A DNA stretch of 64,000 nucleotides from Peptoniphilus catoniae (GTDB lineage Bacteria > Bacillota > Clostridia > Tissierellales > Peptoniphilaceae), in NCBI RefSeq assembly GCF_901447155.2, contig NZ_LR588415.1, forward strand, positions 168,885 to 232,884, in the 5' to 3' direction. The position numbers were made by a program, and so were the translations under genes. Under the pieces are notes generated by a model. The model was not told the DNA's origin. It saw only the letters and a list, made by a program, of their open reading frames with translations, and did not search any database. Positions 52,453 through 60,469 of the stretch are shown here, one piece after another. The first letter of the stretch is position 1, and every line of letters starts with the position of its first letter.

Positions 52453-53253
52453 AAAACTGCAAAGTCAATTCTAATATCTTGTGGAGCAAGACTTGCACCT
52501 TTTGACATAAGAGAGCTTAGAGAACTAATGAGCGAAGATGAATTAGAACTCGATAAAATTGGAGATAGAAAAACTGCTTTATTCGTAATAATATCAGATA
52601 CTGACGATACTTTTAACTTTGTAGTCTCAATAATGTATTCCCAATTATTTAATCTACTATGTGATAAGGCAGATGATGTGTATGGTGGAAGACTTCCAGT
52701 TCATGTTAGGTGTCTACTTGATGAGTTTGCAAATATAGGTTTGATTCCTAAATTTGAAAAACTGATTGCAACCATTCGTTCAAGAGAAATATCAGCAAGT
52801 ATAATTCTGCAAGCACAATCTCAATTAAAAGCAATTTATAAAGACCATGCAGATACGATAGTTGGTAACTGTGACTCAACACTCTTTTTAGGAGGAAAAG
52901 AAAAAACAACAGTAAAAGAATTATCTGAAACCTTAGGAAAAGAAACCATAGACCTATATAACACATCAGAAACAAGATCAAATCAAAAATCTTTTGGTCT
53001 AAATTACCAAAAAACTGGTAAGGAACTTATGAGCCAAGATGAAATAACTGTAATGGATGGCGGAAAGTGTATATACCAACTAAGAGGAGTAAGACCTTTC
53101 TTGTCTGATAAATTTGATATTACAAAGCATAAGAATTACAAGTTATTGGAAGATTATGATAAGAGAAACTTGTTTGATGTTGAAGAGTATCTAACAAATA
53201 GAGATAAGGTAAAGTTAAAATCTAGTCATAAGATAAATAGGTTAAACATTTGA
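52450..53253 (+). pseudogene. virD4: virD4/traG, part 3 of 3 (after IME2)
   Basis: 267 codons plus stop, continuing part 2 in frame from GGA: GKTAKSILISCGARLAPFDIRELRELM. It carries the Walker B VRCLLDEFANIGLIPKFEKLI and the conserved VFIISDTDD-type and FLGGKEKTTVKELSETLG segments (the first reads FVIISDTDDTFNF). A stand-alone product could start at ATG 52528 but would lack the P-loop. With both IMEs removed the gene is intact, so this is a reversible interruption, not decay: no other frameshifts or stops were found. Confidence 0.93.
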
Positions 53254-53271
53254 TTTTATGGAGAAAGCAAA

Positions 53272-53547
53272 ATGTGTGAAAATAGAAAATCATCTTTAAT
53301 TATATTAAATATAAACGGTGAGCAGTTTATTTTGGAAAGTGATACAGAACTCACAATGGATAAGAAAAATTATATTGAAGCAATATGTGAGACAATGTAC
53401 AATAAAAGCAATGAATGGTATGAAGATATATATGATATGTCCCCATATGATATAGCTGAGCTATTTGAGAAAACAGTAAAGGACGAAGTAGGGATAAATG
53501 TTACATTTAAAGCGATAGACCTTGAAGTATCGATTTTAGAAGACTAG
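53272..53547 (+). CDS. ICE hypothetical protein after virD4
   Basis: 91 aa, acidic. A short beta-rich start (SSLIILNINGEQFILESDTELTMDKKNYIEAICE) and a helical end. Not recognised. Its ATG is 18 nt after the virD4 stop with GGAG upstream, and a terminator follows, so it ends the repA-virD4 operon. Confidence 0.6.
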   Translation: MCENRKSSLIILNINGEQFILESDTELTMDKKNYIEAICETMYNKSNEWYEDIYDMSPYDIAELFEKTVKDEVGINVTFKAIDLEVSILED

Positions 53548-53563
53548 AAATAAAGTGTTGATA

Positions 53564-53598
53564 GGCGATAGAAATTAAAAATTCTATCGTCTTTTTTT
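53564..53598 (+). terminator. CGAT-type terminator
   Basis: GGCGATAGAA/TTCTATCGTC (10 bp, one G-T), then seven T; close relative of the hairpin before repA. Confidence 0.85.
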
Positions 53599-53621
53599 AT
53601 ACTCAAAATTAGGAGGTTAAA

Positions 53622-53648
53622 ATGGTAAGGATAAGAAGTCCCACTTAA
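53622..53648 (+). other. Eight-codon ORF with good ribosome site
   Basis: AGGAGG, 5 nt, then ATG and eight codons (MVRIRSPT) before TAA. It lies between two terminators. Either a remnant of a deleted ICE gene or a leader peptide; nothing decides between them. Confidence 0.3.
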
Positions 53649-53670
53649 AACAAATTAATATGAGACATTT

Positions 53671-53703
53671 AGCGATTGAAATATAAGTTCAGTCGCTTTT
53701 TTA
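53671..53703 (+). terminator. CGAT-type terminator before ssb-like gene
   Basis: AGCGATTGAA/TTCAGTCGCT (10 bp, two G-T or mismatched positions) followed by TTTTT. Confidence 0.8.
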
Positions 53704-53735
53704 ATTGAAATTTATAGATTAAGGAGAAGAAATTA

Positions 53736-54047
53736 ATGGATAGAGAAATGATAAATATTAATGCAAATTTAGTTAAGGAAGCTGAATTTTCAGAATTTGA
53801 AAAAGATGGAGAAAATGTTCAAGTAGCAAATTTTGCTCTTGTTAAAAAATATGGAAAGGGCAAAGAATATACAAATTGCTCAGTATATGGAGAAAAGGTA
53901 GAAATTGTAAAAGAATTTGAAAAAGGAGATCTAATTCATGTCTTTGGATATTTCAAAGAAAATAAAAAAGGAGATAAGGTCTACAAGAATTTTATAGTTA
54001 AATCACTAAACAAAATAGAAAATAAGAAAGAAAACGAGGAGGAATAA
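53736..54047 (+). CDS. Single-stranded-DNA-binding-like OB-fold protein (ICE)
   Basis: 103 aa. One OB fold: MININANLVKEAEFSEFEKDGENVQVANFALVKKYG, YTNCSVYGEKVEIVKEFEKGDLIHVFGYF, YKNFIVKSLNKIE. It resembles the small SSB-type proteins encoded between virD4 and maff2 in Tn1549-like ICEs. Probably coats transferred or replicating ssDNA. AAGGAG upstream; overlaps nothing, and Maff2 starts 1 nt after its stop. Confidence 0.78.
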   Translation: MDREMININANLVKEAEFSEFEKDGENVQVANFALVKKYGKGKEYTNCSVYGEKVEIVKEFEKGDLIHVFGYFKENKKGDKVYKNFIVKSLNKIENKKENEEE

Positions 54048-54048
54048 T

Positions 54049-54207
54049 ATGGAATTTTTTACAGCTGGAGTTGGAGTTTTAAAGACACTTGTAACTGCAA
54101 TTGGTGCAGGTTTAGGAGCATGGGGAGTTATTAACTTAATGGAAGGTTATGGTAATGATAACCCTGGTGCTAAATCTCAAGGTATTAAGCAATTGATGGC
54201 GAAATAA
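54049..54207 (+). pseudogene. Maff2-family gene, truncated by IME3
   Basis: 52 codons. MEFFTAGVGVLKTLVTAIGAGLGAWGVINLMEGYGNDNPGAKSQG matches the Maff2 family of small membrane proteins found before TrbL/VirB6 in Tn1549-like ICEs. After KQLMA the family normally continues with Gly-rich sequence and a second membrane helix; here K and a stop follow. Downstream content is unrelated cargo. This is the left junction of a third inserted element. GAGGAGG upstream. Confidence 0.75.
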
Positions 54208-54260
54208 AGACGGAATGACACAACAAAATCTCTAAAACAAAACAGATACTCAAATATAAA

Positions 54261-54289
54261 TTGAATATAACCAATATTTATGGTATAAT
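54261..54289 (+). promoter_or_regulatory. IME3 XRE promoter
   Basis: TTGAAT, 17 bp, TATAAT with extended TGG. The spacer part AATATTTATGG and downstream AATATAGTAT recur at 62549-62578 before the DUF1016 gene. Confidence 0.75.
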
Positions 54290-54326
54290 CCTTATAAATA
54301 TAGTATTAAAAGAAAAGAGGATTAGT

Positions 54327-54539
54327 ATGGCATTAAATTATAAACCGTTATGGATACAGTTAGCCAAAAAAGGCTTGAAGAAAACTGATGTAATAGCTAT
54401 GGCAAATCTTACCACCAACGTTATGGCACAGATGGGAAAGAATAAGCCTATAACACTAAAAAACTTAGAAAAAATATGCAAGGCTTTAGATTGCACACCA
54501 AATGATGTATTTTCATTTGATGATGATTATATTGGATAA
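54327..54539 (+). CDS. XRE/Cro-type HTH regulator (IME3)
   Basis: 70 aa, almost all helix-turn-helix (LWIQLAKKGLKKTDVIAMANLTTNVMAQMGKNKPITLKNLEKICKALDCTPNDVFSF). Start at ATG 54327 (GAGG upstream) rather than the open frame from 54261, which would include the promoter. First IME3 gene. It could bind the repeated AATATTTATGG promoter element. Confidence 0.85.
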   Translation: MALNYKPLWIQLAKKGLKKTDVIAMANLTTNVMAQMGKNKPITLKNLEKICKALDCTPNDVFSFDDDYIG

Positions 54540-54558
54540 GTATATGGAGTTATGAGAT

Positions 54559-55257
54559 ATGAAAGAGATAATAATTATAGATGATGATATTGCGTTATGT
54601 AATTTAATTAAAAAATGTTTAAGCACAGACGGATATTCAGTAGATATTGCCAATAACGGATTGGATGGATATAAGAAAATCCGAAGTGCAAATAATCTGT
54701 GCTTGATTTTATTAGATATTATGCTTCCTGATTTTGATGGATTTCAAGTTTTGGATATGATAAGAGAAGAATACACTGTTCCAGTTTTAATGTTGACCGC
54801 AAAGTCCGATGATGATTCGAAAATTTATGGGCTTAAACAAGGTGCGGATGATTATCTAACGAAGCCGTTTAATATTAATGAACTTAAAGCAAGAGTTGAA
54901 GCTATGGTCAGAAGATTCACAGACTTTAATCAGAAAAGTACAGATCAGCTTAATGAAATCATAATAGAAGATATGAGAATAGATAAAGAGAATAGAACTG
55001 TAAAAATAAGTAATAACAGTATCGAATTAACAAGTAAAGAATTTGACTTGTTATATTTTCTCGCATCTAACAAAGGGAGAATTTTTACAAAAAAACAAAT
55101 ATATACGAATGTTTGGGAAGAAGATTATCTTTTTGATGATAGTAATATCATGTCCTTTATAAGTAAACTCCGAAAAAAAATAGAACCTAACCCTGAAGAA
55201 CCGACCTATATTTTGACAGTAAGAGGCGTGGGTTACCGTTTTAGTAAGGGGGAATGA
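54559..55257 (+). CDS. OmpR-family response regulator (IME3)
   Basis: 232 aa. The receiver has acidic pocket DDD (residues 7-9), phospho-acceptor Asp in LLDIMLPDFDG and Lys in YLTKPF. The C-terminal winged helix ends ILTVRGVGYRF. Pairs with the kinase 3 nt downstream. Such pairs control lantibiotic or bacitracin immunity transporters, here the ABC genes from 56289. Confidence 0.94.
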   Translation: MKEIIIIDDDIALCNLIKKCLSTDGYSVDIANNGLDGYKKIRSANNLCLILLDIMLPDFDGFQVLDMIREEYTVPVLMLTAKSDDDSKIYGLKQGADDYLTKPFNINELKARVEAMVRRFTDFNQKSTDQLNEIIIEDMRIDKENRTVKISNNSIELTSKEFDLLYFLASNKGRIFTKKQIYTNVWEEDYLFDDSNIMSFISKLRKKIEPNPEEPTYILTVRGVGYRFSKGE

Positions 55258-55260
55258 TGT

Positions 55261-56169
55261 ATGGATATAAAAAATATCATAATCTTGATACTTTTATGTG
55301 TGATCCTATATTTAGTAAAAAAGATCACGCATATAAAAAAGGAAATAGATAGGATTAGGGAGGTACTTGTTGATATCAAACATGGTGATTACAATCGCAG
55401 AATTTTAATTAAGAAAAATGAAACTACAGAAAAGATCTGTCATGATATAAATGAGATAACTCTACAAAGTCAGAACAAGCTAATAGAACAAAAGCAGTCA
55501 GAACAGGCGTATAAATCGCTTATGACAAGTTTGTCTCATGATGTGAAAACTCCTTTAGCATCTATGGTCGGGTATTTGGAAGCAGTGCAGGAGGGAATTG
55601 TTACGGGAGATGAGAAGGAAGATTATATAAAAATTTCTTTAAGTAAGGCACATTACTTGAAGGATTTTGTAGAAAAACTCTTTGATTGGGTAAAGTTGGA
55701 TTCAGGAGAATGGAAGTTTTCTTTTGTAGATAAAGACCTGAATGAATTAACAAGAAATGTGATAAGCGACTGGATTCCTATTTTTGAAGAAAAACATATA
55801 AGTTATGAAATTGAAATTCCGGAACAGGAATTCTATATAAAGATAGATGAAAATGCCTATTTTAGGAGCTTAAACAATATTATAAACAATATTATTATTC
55901 ACAGTAATTGTGATAGAGTACACTTGAAATTAGAAGAATCGGATACAAAAGCTACTTTGATGATTTTAGATAATGGAAATGGTATAAGTGAAAAGGACTT
56001 ACCATATATATTTGATAGGATGTATCAGGCAGATAGTTCAAGATTAACAAAAGGATCGGGACTTGGCTTATCAATTGCTAAAGAATTGTTAAGAGTGAAT
56101 AATGCCAAAATAAGGGTAAGTAGTATACCTAACATAAAAACTGTCTTTACTGTGGAGTTTGCAATGTAA
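55261..56169 (+). CDS. Sensor histidine kinase (IME3)
   Basis: 302 aa. One N-terminal membrane helix (residues 5-22) with hardly any outside loop, a linker, then the His box SLSHDVKTPLASMVGYLE (His near residue 94) and HATPase with NNIINNIIIHS, DNGNGISEKDLPYIFDRMY and GSGLGLSIAKELL. A kinase with no sensor domain of its own often senses through a partner transporter. Confidence 0.93.
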   Translation: MDIKNIIILILLCVILYLVKKITHIKKEIDRIREVLVDIKHGDYNRRILIKKNETTEKICHDINEITLQSQNKLIEQKQSEQAYKSLMTSLSHDVKTPLASMVGYLEAVQEGIVTGDEKEDYIKISLSKAHYLKDFVEKLFDWVKLDSGEWKFSFVDKDLNELTRNVISDWIPIFEEKHISYEIEIPEQEFYIKIDENAYFRSLNNIINNIIIHSNCDRVHLKLEESDTKATLMILDNGNGISEKDLPYIFDRMYQADSSRLTKGSGLGLSIAKELLRVNNAKIRVSSIPNIKTVFTVEFAM

Positions 56170-56182
56170 GTAGCTGATTTAG

Positions 56183-56208
56183 AAAGCCCCTTTTGGGGCT
56201 TTTTTTAT
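56183..56208 (+). terminator. Terminator after IME3 kinase gene
   Basis: AAAGCCCC-TTTT-GGGGCTTT perfect 8-bp stem followed by T. Confidence 0.9.
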
Positions 56209-56234
56209 TGAAACAAGATAAAAACAAGGGTGTC

Positions 56235-56266
56235 GCAAGATTATGGCAAGGTTAATCATTTATAAT
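56235..56266 (+). promoter_or_regulatory. ABC operon promoter with tandem GCAAG response-regulator site
   Basis: GCAAG at 56235 and 56246 (11 bp apart) overlap where a -35 should be; TATAAT lies at 56261-56266. This is the layout of an OmpR-type activated promoter. Confidence 0.6.
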
Positions 56267-56288
56267 ATTTATTGTAAGGAGGTGCGAT

Positions 56289-57056
56289 ATGTTCTTGATA
56301 AAAGCTGAAATAAAAAAATGGAAGAGAAGTAAAATTTTGATAGGTATTATTATACTAACTGTTATCTTGAATTTGTTTGCAATTGAAAGAGCATTTTCAA
56401 TTTCAAGAGAAAGTCCTATCATGGATAGTTTTGGAGACTTATATTGTTTAGCGTTTAAGAATATAACTTTTGTGTTCTTGCCAATCGTAATTGGAATGAT
56501 TTCTACAATGTTATTTTTTGACGAAAGGAAGAATGACACTTTAAAGAATGTACTAATAACTTCGGTTAGTAGATTTGAAGTATTTTTTGCGAAATTTATT
56601 TTGATAGAATTACTGACTATATTTTTGATGGTATTAACATATATGTCATCAGTTTTGGGTGCAGTATTAAGTGCCGGATTCGTAGATTTTAATTTAATTA
56701 CATTAAAAGAGGCAGCAATATTATATATGCTTGCAGCTTTATTAATTCCGATTGCAATGCTTCCGGTAATTTATATTGCTACTTTTTCTAAGAGTTATGT
56801 TTTACCTATTTCTATGTGCTTGCTTTATTTAGGAATTGGGATATTTGGAGCTTCGATATTAGTTCATATACATCCGCTGGCAAGTTTATTAGGGGTTTAT
56901 CAAAATGTATCATCGGCTGCCAAAGAAATGGTAGAAAACAGTATAGGTGGATATTCGTTAAATGTATCGCAGTCTAGTTGTTTGTTACATATTTTAACAA
57001 TTGGAACACTATTTTTTGTGTTCTCTATAAAATCTATGAAAAGACAAAATTATTAA
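56289..57056 (+). CDS. ABC-2 permease 1, lantibiotic-immunity-like (IME3)
   Basis: 255 aa with six membrane helices (FLPIVIGMISTMLFFDERKNDTLKNVLIT is the family's helix-2 loop). Resembles BcrB/LanE-type immunity permeases. AAGGAGGTG before the ATG. First gene of the operon behind the GCAAG site; the ATPase follows 14 nt after its stop. Confidence 0.8.
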   Translation: MFLIKAEIKKWKRSKILIGIIILTVILNLFAIERAFSISRESPIMDSFGDLYCLAFKNITFVFLPIVIGMISTMLFFDERKNDTLKNVLITSVSRFEVFFAKFILIELLTIFLMVLTYMSSVLGAVLSAGFVDFNLITLKEAAILYMLAALLIPIAMLPVIYIATFSKSYVLPISMCLLYLGIGIFGASILVHIHPLASLLGVYQNVSSAAKEMVENSIGGYSLNVSQSSCLLHILTIGTLFFVFSIKSMKRQNY

Positions 57057-57070
57057 GGAGAAAAAAGAAA

Positions 57071-57994
57071 ATGAAAAACTATATTATTGAAACAAAGAAT
57101 TTAACAAAAGTGTATGGAGAACAAAAGGCTGTAAATTCGGTAAATTTACACATTGAAAAAGGTTCTATATATGGGCTATTAGGACGAAATGGAGCAGGAA
57201 AGACCACTATTATGAAGATGATACTGGGACTTACTGATATTACGAATGGTGAAGTAAGTGTTTTTAACCAAAATATAAAAGGTAATGAGAAAAAGATTTA
57301 TCCAAGAATTGGTGCGATTATTGAAACACCCGGATTTTATCCTAATCTTACAGGGACGGAGAATTTGGAAATATTTGCACTGCTTAGAGGAACGGCTTTC
57401 CCTGATGCGGTAAAAAATGCTTTAGAAGTAGTTGGCTTACCACATAAAGATAAGAAACTATTCGGAAATTACTCTTTAGGAATGAAGCAGAGACTTGGGA
57501 TTGCTAATGCAATTTTACATGATCCAGAGGTTTTAATTTTAGATGAACCGACAAATGGCTTAGATCCCATTGGAATAGCGGAAGTTAGAAATTTTATAAA
57601 AGATTTAAGTGTAAAAAAAGGAAAGACAATTTTAATCTCCAGTCATATTTTATCTGAAATAACACTTCTCGCTGATACAGTTGGCATTATAGATAAAGGG
57701 GTTCTTTTAGAAGAAAGCAGCATGGAAGAATTAAATAAAAAAAATAGAAAGTATATTATGTTGGAAGTGTCTGATGTATCAAAGACGACTATTGTGTTGG
57801 AAAAAGAGTTCGGAATAACCAACTATTCTGTTGAAGATAATAATCATGTAAAGATATATAGTCACGGATTAGATATGGCAAAAATTAATAAGTCATTAGT
57901 TATGAATGGAATATCGGTGGCTTCATCACAAACCTGTAATGATTCTTTGGAAGATTACTTCAAGAAGATAACCGGAGGAGAGGGTATTGCTTAA
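57071..57994 (+). CDS. ABC ATPase, lantibiotic-immunity-like (IME3)
   Basis: 307 aa. Walker A GRNGAGKTT, signature NYSLGMKQRLGIA, Walker B LILDEPTNGLDPIGIAEVR, SSHILSEI. The 80-residue C-terminal extension is typical of BcrA/LanF-type ATPases for peptide-antibiotic resistance. Start at ATG 57071 (GGAG upstream). Overlaps permease 2 by 8 nt. Confidence 0.9.
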   Translation: MKNYIIETKNLTKVYGEQKAVNSVNLHIEKGSIYGLLGRNGAGKTTIMKMILGLTDITNGEVSVFNQNIKGNEKKIYPRIGAIIETPGFYPNLTGTENLEIFALLRGTAFPDAVKNALEVVGLPHKDKKLFGNYSLGMKQRLGIANAILHDPEVLILDEPTNGLDPIGIAEVRNFIKDLSVKKGKTILISSHILSEITLLADTVGIIDKGVLLEESSMEELNKKNRKYIMLEVSDVSKTTIVLEKEFGITNYSVEDNNHVKIYSHGLDMAKINKSLVMNGISVASSQTCNDSLEDYFKKITGGEGIA

Positions 57995-58718
57995 TTTAGT
58001 TAAAGTAGAGTTTCTTAAATTGAAAAGGAAAAAGATTGTTTGGATGATGTTTCTGGCAACACTCTTAATGCCATTGCTTGCCACTATATACTTTGGGAAT
58101 ATAGACCTTTCAGACAATGCAATGAAATATTTCAAATGGACAATCTTTAGTTATAATTTATGGCTGATTTTACCAATTATATTAGGAATATTTTCCACAA
58201 TGATTGTGTCTATGGAGTATGAAAATGACACTTTTAAAGCATTATGGATTGTTCCGATACAAAAGACGAAGCTTTTAATTAGCAAATTTATAATTGTGTT
58301 TTTATATACTTTAGTCTTTATGGGTTTATCAATTCTCTTTACACTTCTTTTTGGAAGAATTATTCATCATATAGAGATGGATCACTTTTTGTTGATTTTT
58401 CTCATTAGAAAGTGTTTTGAGATTAGTGGACTTTTATCAGTTTCCATGCTGCCTATTTTATCTATCGCATTTTTAACAAAAAAATACATTTTACCGATTT
58501 GCATTACGATTGTTTATGCCTTTTCGGGATTTGTAATTTTAATGGTTAATATGTATATACACCCATTATCAAGCTCTACAGCAATTGTTTTGAGGGATGT
58601 CCCGGGAATAATATTAAATCAGGATATAAATATATTTTATTCTCTTCTTTGTATAGGGATATGGGTCGTCGGATTTACAATAGTTACAAAATTATTATTG
58701 AAAAGGAGAGGATGGTAA
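57987..58718 (+). CDS. ABC-2 permease 2, lantibiotic-immunity-like (IME3)
   Basis: 243 aa, six membrane helices (ILGIFSTMIVSMEYENDTFKALWIVPIQKTKLLISKF). LanE/MutE-like. TTG-type start overlaps the ATPase gene, with GGAGGAG close by. Next gene starts directly after its stop. Confidence 0.82.
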   Translation: MLNLVKVEFLKLKRKKIVWMMFLATLLMPLLATIYFGNIDLSDNAMKYFKWTIFSYNLWLILPIILGIFSTMIVSMEYENDTFKALWIVPIQKTKLLISKFIIVFLYTLVFMGLSILFTLLFGRIIHHIEMDHFLLIFLIRKCFEISGLLSVSMLPILSIAFLTKKYILPICITIVYAFSGFVILMVNMYIHPLSSSTAIVLRDVPGIILNQDINIFYSLLCIGIWVVGFTIVTKLLLKRRGW

Positions 58719-59450
58719 ATGAAGACACTTTTATTAGCTGAATATAAAAAACTTCACAGATCAAAATTGATATTTTTGCTTGTATTTGCACTCATAATGA
58801 CTTTGGGAGTTGTTTTTCTTCAAGGACAATTTACATTTAGTGGGGAAAAGTATATAGACACATTTGGATGGTATATTTTACAGGTGCATTCTTTGACCAC
58901 ATATTTTGTCTTGCCAAGTTTGATAGCATTGTTTGGAGGATATATTATTTGTCGTGAGGAACAAGAAGATGTACTGAAATCATTAAGGCTAATACCGATA
59001 GACGAGAGTAATATGATTACTGCAAAAATGATAATTACTCTATTAGGTAGTATTTTTGTTTATTTAATACTATTTACGGCATCCTTAATTATAGAAGCGG
59101 TATTGCATTTACACGCAGTAAATATGAGTGAAGTAGTTCACTATTTTGTTGTATATGTATTAACTGGAATAAGCGTTTTTATGGTAATATCTCCAATTAT
59201 TGCACTTATTGGACTTGTTAAAAGGAGCTACTGGATAGCTCTGATTATCGCTGAGATATACTCTTTTGTGGGAATATTTTTTGCCTCAAAGGAAATTTTA
59301 AGAGCCATTTATCCAATATCATCTGTGTTTATTTTGTCAGGAGCGTATGAAACATCAGCGATAGAAATTATGATTAGTATAATTGTAAATACTTTTTGCT
59401 GTTTAATAGCGTATAAGATATTAAATAAAATAAGTATTAGTAAAAAGTAA
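58719..59450 (+). CDS. ABC-2 permease 3, lantibiotic-immunity-like (IME3)
   Basis: 243 aa, six membrane helices (LIALFGGYIICREEQEDVLKSLRLIPIDESNMITAKMII). LanG/MutG-like partner of permease 2. ATG immediately after the previous stop, with GGAG upstream. With permease 1 the operon has three different permeases for one ATPase, one more than the usual LanFEG set. Confidence 0.82.
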   Translation: MKTLLLAEYKKLHRSKLIFLLVFALIMTLGVVFLQGQFTFSGEKYIDTFGWYILQVHSLTTYFVLPSLIALFGGYIICREEQEDVLKSLRLIPIDESNMITAKMIITLLGSIFVYLILFTASLIIEAVLHLHAVNMSEVVHYFVVYVLTGISVFMVISPIIALIGLVKRSYWIALIIAEIYSFVGIFFASKEILRAIYPISSVFILSGAYETSAIEIMISIIVNTFCCLIAYKILNKISISKK

Positions 59451-59490
59451 ATAAGAAAAACAGAAGAAATCAATCTGAATTATTTATAAG

Positions 59491-59527
59491 AGGACATTTT
59501 ACGCCAAAGTGTAGAAGTCCTCCTTTT
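59491..59527 (+). terminator. Leader hairpin of IME3 mobilization module
   Basis: AGGAC/GTCCT stem with ACGCCAAAGTGT inside and a T run; same as 46825 in IME2. Confidence 0.75.
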
Positions 59528-59575
59528 TTATTCTCAAAAAACCAAAACAGAGAAATAAAAAGGGAGGAACGCACA

Positions 59576-59992
59576 ATGGACAAAAGAGAATACTATATTT
59601 ATATCAGAGGGAAAGCCGTAGCCGTAAGTGAAGAAATCTACAAAGCTTATTGGAAGATAACAGAGCATGAAAAATATCTCCAAAGAAAAGATTGGAAGCA
59701 TAATGTAATACCATTTTCAGCATTAGACCATGACGGACACTTTGTAGATAACATCATAGATGAAAAAATAGACTTAGAAAAAATCGTAGAAGTAAAAATG
59801 CAAATTGAAGAACTAAATAAAGCATTAGCTACACTGACAAAAGAAGAAAGAGAGTTAATGGAAGCCATCTTCTACAAAGAAGAAAGTTTAAGGTCAATTA
59901 GCAGAAGAGAGAAAGTTACACATCAAGCAATCAGTGGGAGGAGGGATAGAATTTTAGAAAAGTTGAGAAAATTTTTAGAAGATAAAATCTAA
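59576..59992 (+). CDS. Sigma-factor-like HTH protein (IME3)
   Basis: 138 aa, same length as the IME2 protein at 46910 and near-identical in the middle (DNIIDEKIDLEKIVEVKMQIEELNKALATLTKEEREL). C-terminal region-4-like HTH. GGGAGG before the ATG. Probably regulates the mobilization genes that follow. Confidence 0.82.
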   Translation: MDKREYYIYIRGKAVAVSEEIYKAYWKITEHEKYLQRKDWKHNVIPFSALDHDGHFVDNIIDEKIDLEKIVEVKMQIEELNKALATLTKEERELMEAIFYKEESLRSISRREKVTHQAISGRRDRILEKLRKFLEDKI

Positions 59993-60001
59993 AAAATGAT
60001 G

Positions 60002-60040
60002 AAAGGTTAAGTATCAAAGAAAGGTATTTAGCCTTTCTTT
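60002..60040 (+). terminator. Terminator after IME3 HTH gene
   Basis: AAAGGTTAAG/TTTAGCCTTT then CTTTA; counterpart of 47336. Confidence 0.7.
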
Positions 60041-60077
60041 ATGAGAACAGAAAAAGATTAGACGAAAGGAATGAAAA

Positions 60078-60407
60078 ATGAAGAAAGAAAAAACATTACA
60101 GGAAGTACAAGAACAAATTTCTGAACTTCAGGAAGAAAAAGAAAAGTACGATGTAAAGCTGAAACAACTACAAAATCAAGGGAAGAAATTAGAAAAGTTG
60201 GCAAATGAAAAGGAACGAAAAAGAAGAAATCATAGGCTCATACAAAGGGGCTTGATAGTAGAAAGATTGGTTAAAAATCTTCTAATGTTTACTAACGATG
60301 AGGTAGAAGAATTACTTAAAGTTGCTACTCACACAGAAGAATACAGACAAGCCTATGAAGAAATGATAAATGGGAAAGATATAGAAGATGAAACAATCAT
60401 CGAGTAG
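60078..60407 (+). CDS. DUF3847 mobilization accessory protein (IME3)
   Basis: 109 aa. Coiled coil (EVQEQISELQEEKEKYDVKLKQLQNQGKKLEKLANEKERKRRNHRL) followed by the DUF3847 core (GLIVERLVKNLLMFTNDEVEELLK). Sits just before the IME3 oriT, as in IME1 and IME2. GAAAGGA precedes the ATG. Likely relaxosome accessory. Confidence 0.8.
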   Translation: MKKEKTLQEVQEQISELQEEKEKYDVKLKQLQNQGKKLEKLANEKERKRRNHRLIQRGLIVERLVKNLLMFTNDEVEELLKVATHTEEYRQAYEEMINGKDIEDETIIE

Positions 60408-60469
60408 ATAAAATAAAAAATCTTAGTTTTTTCAGAAGCTCCCTGCAAGGGCAAAAAGCACCGCAGGTC

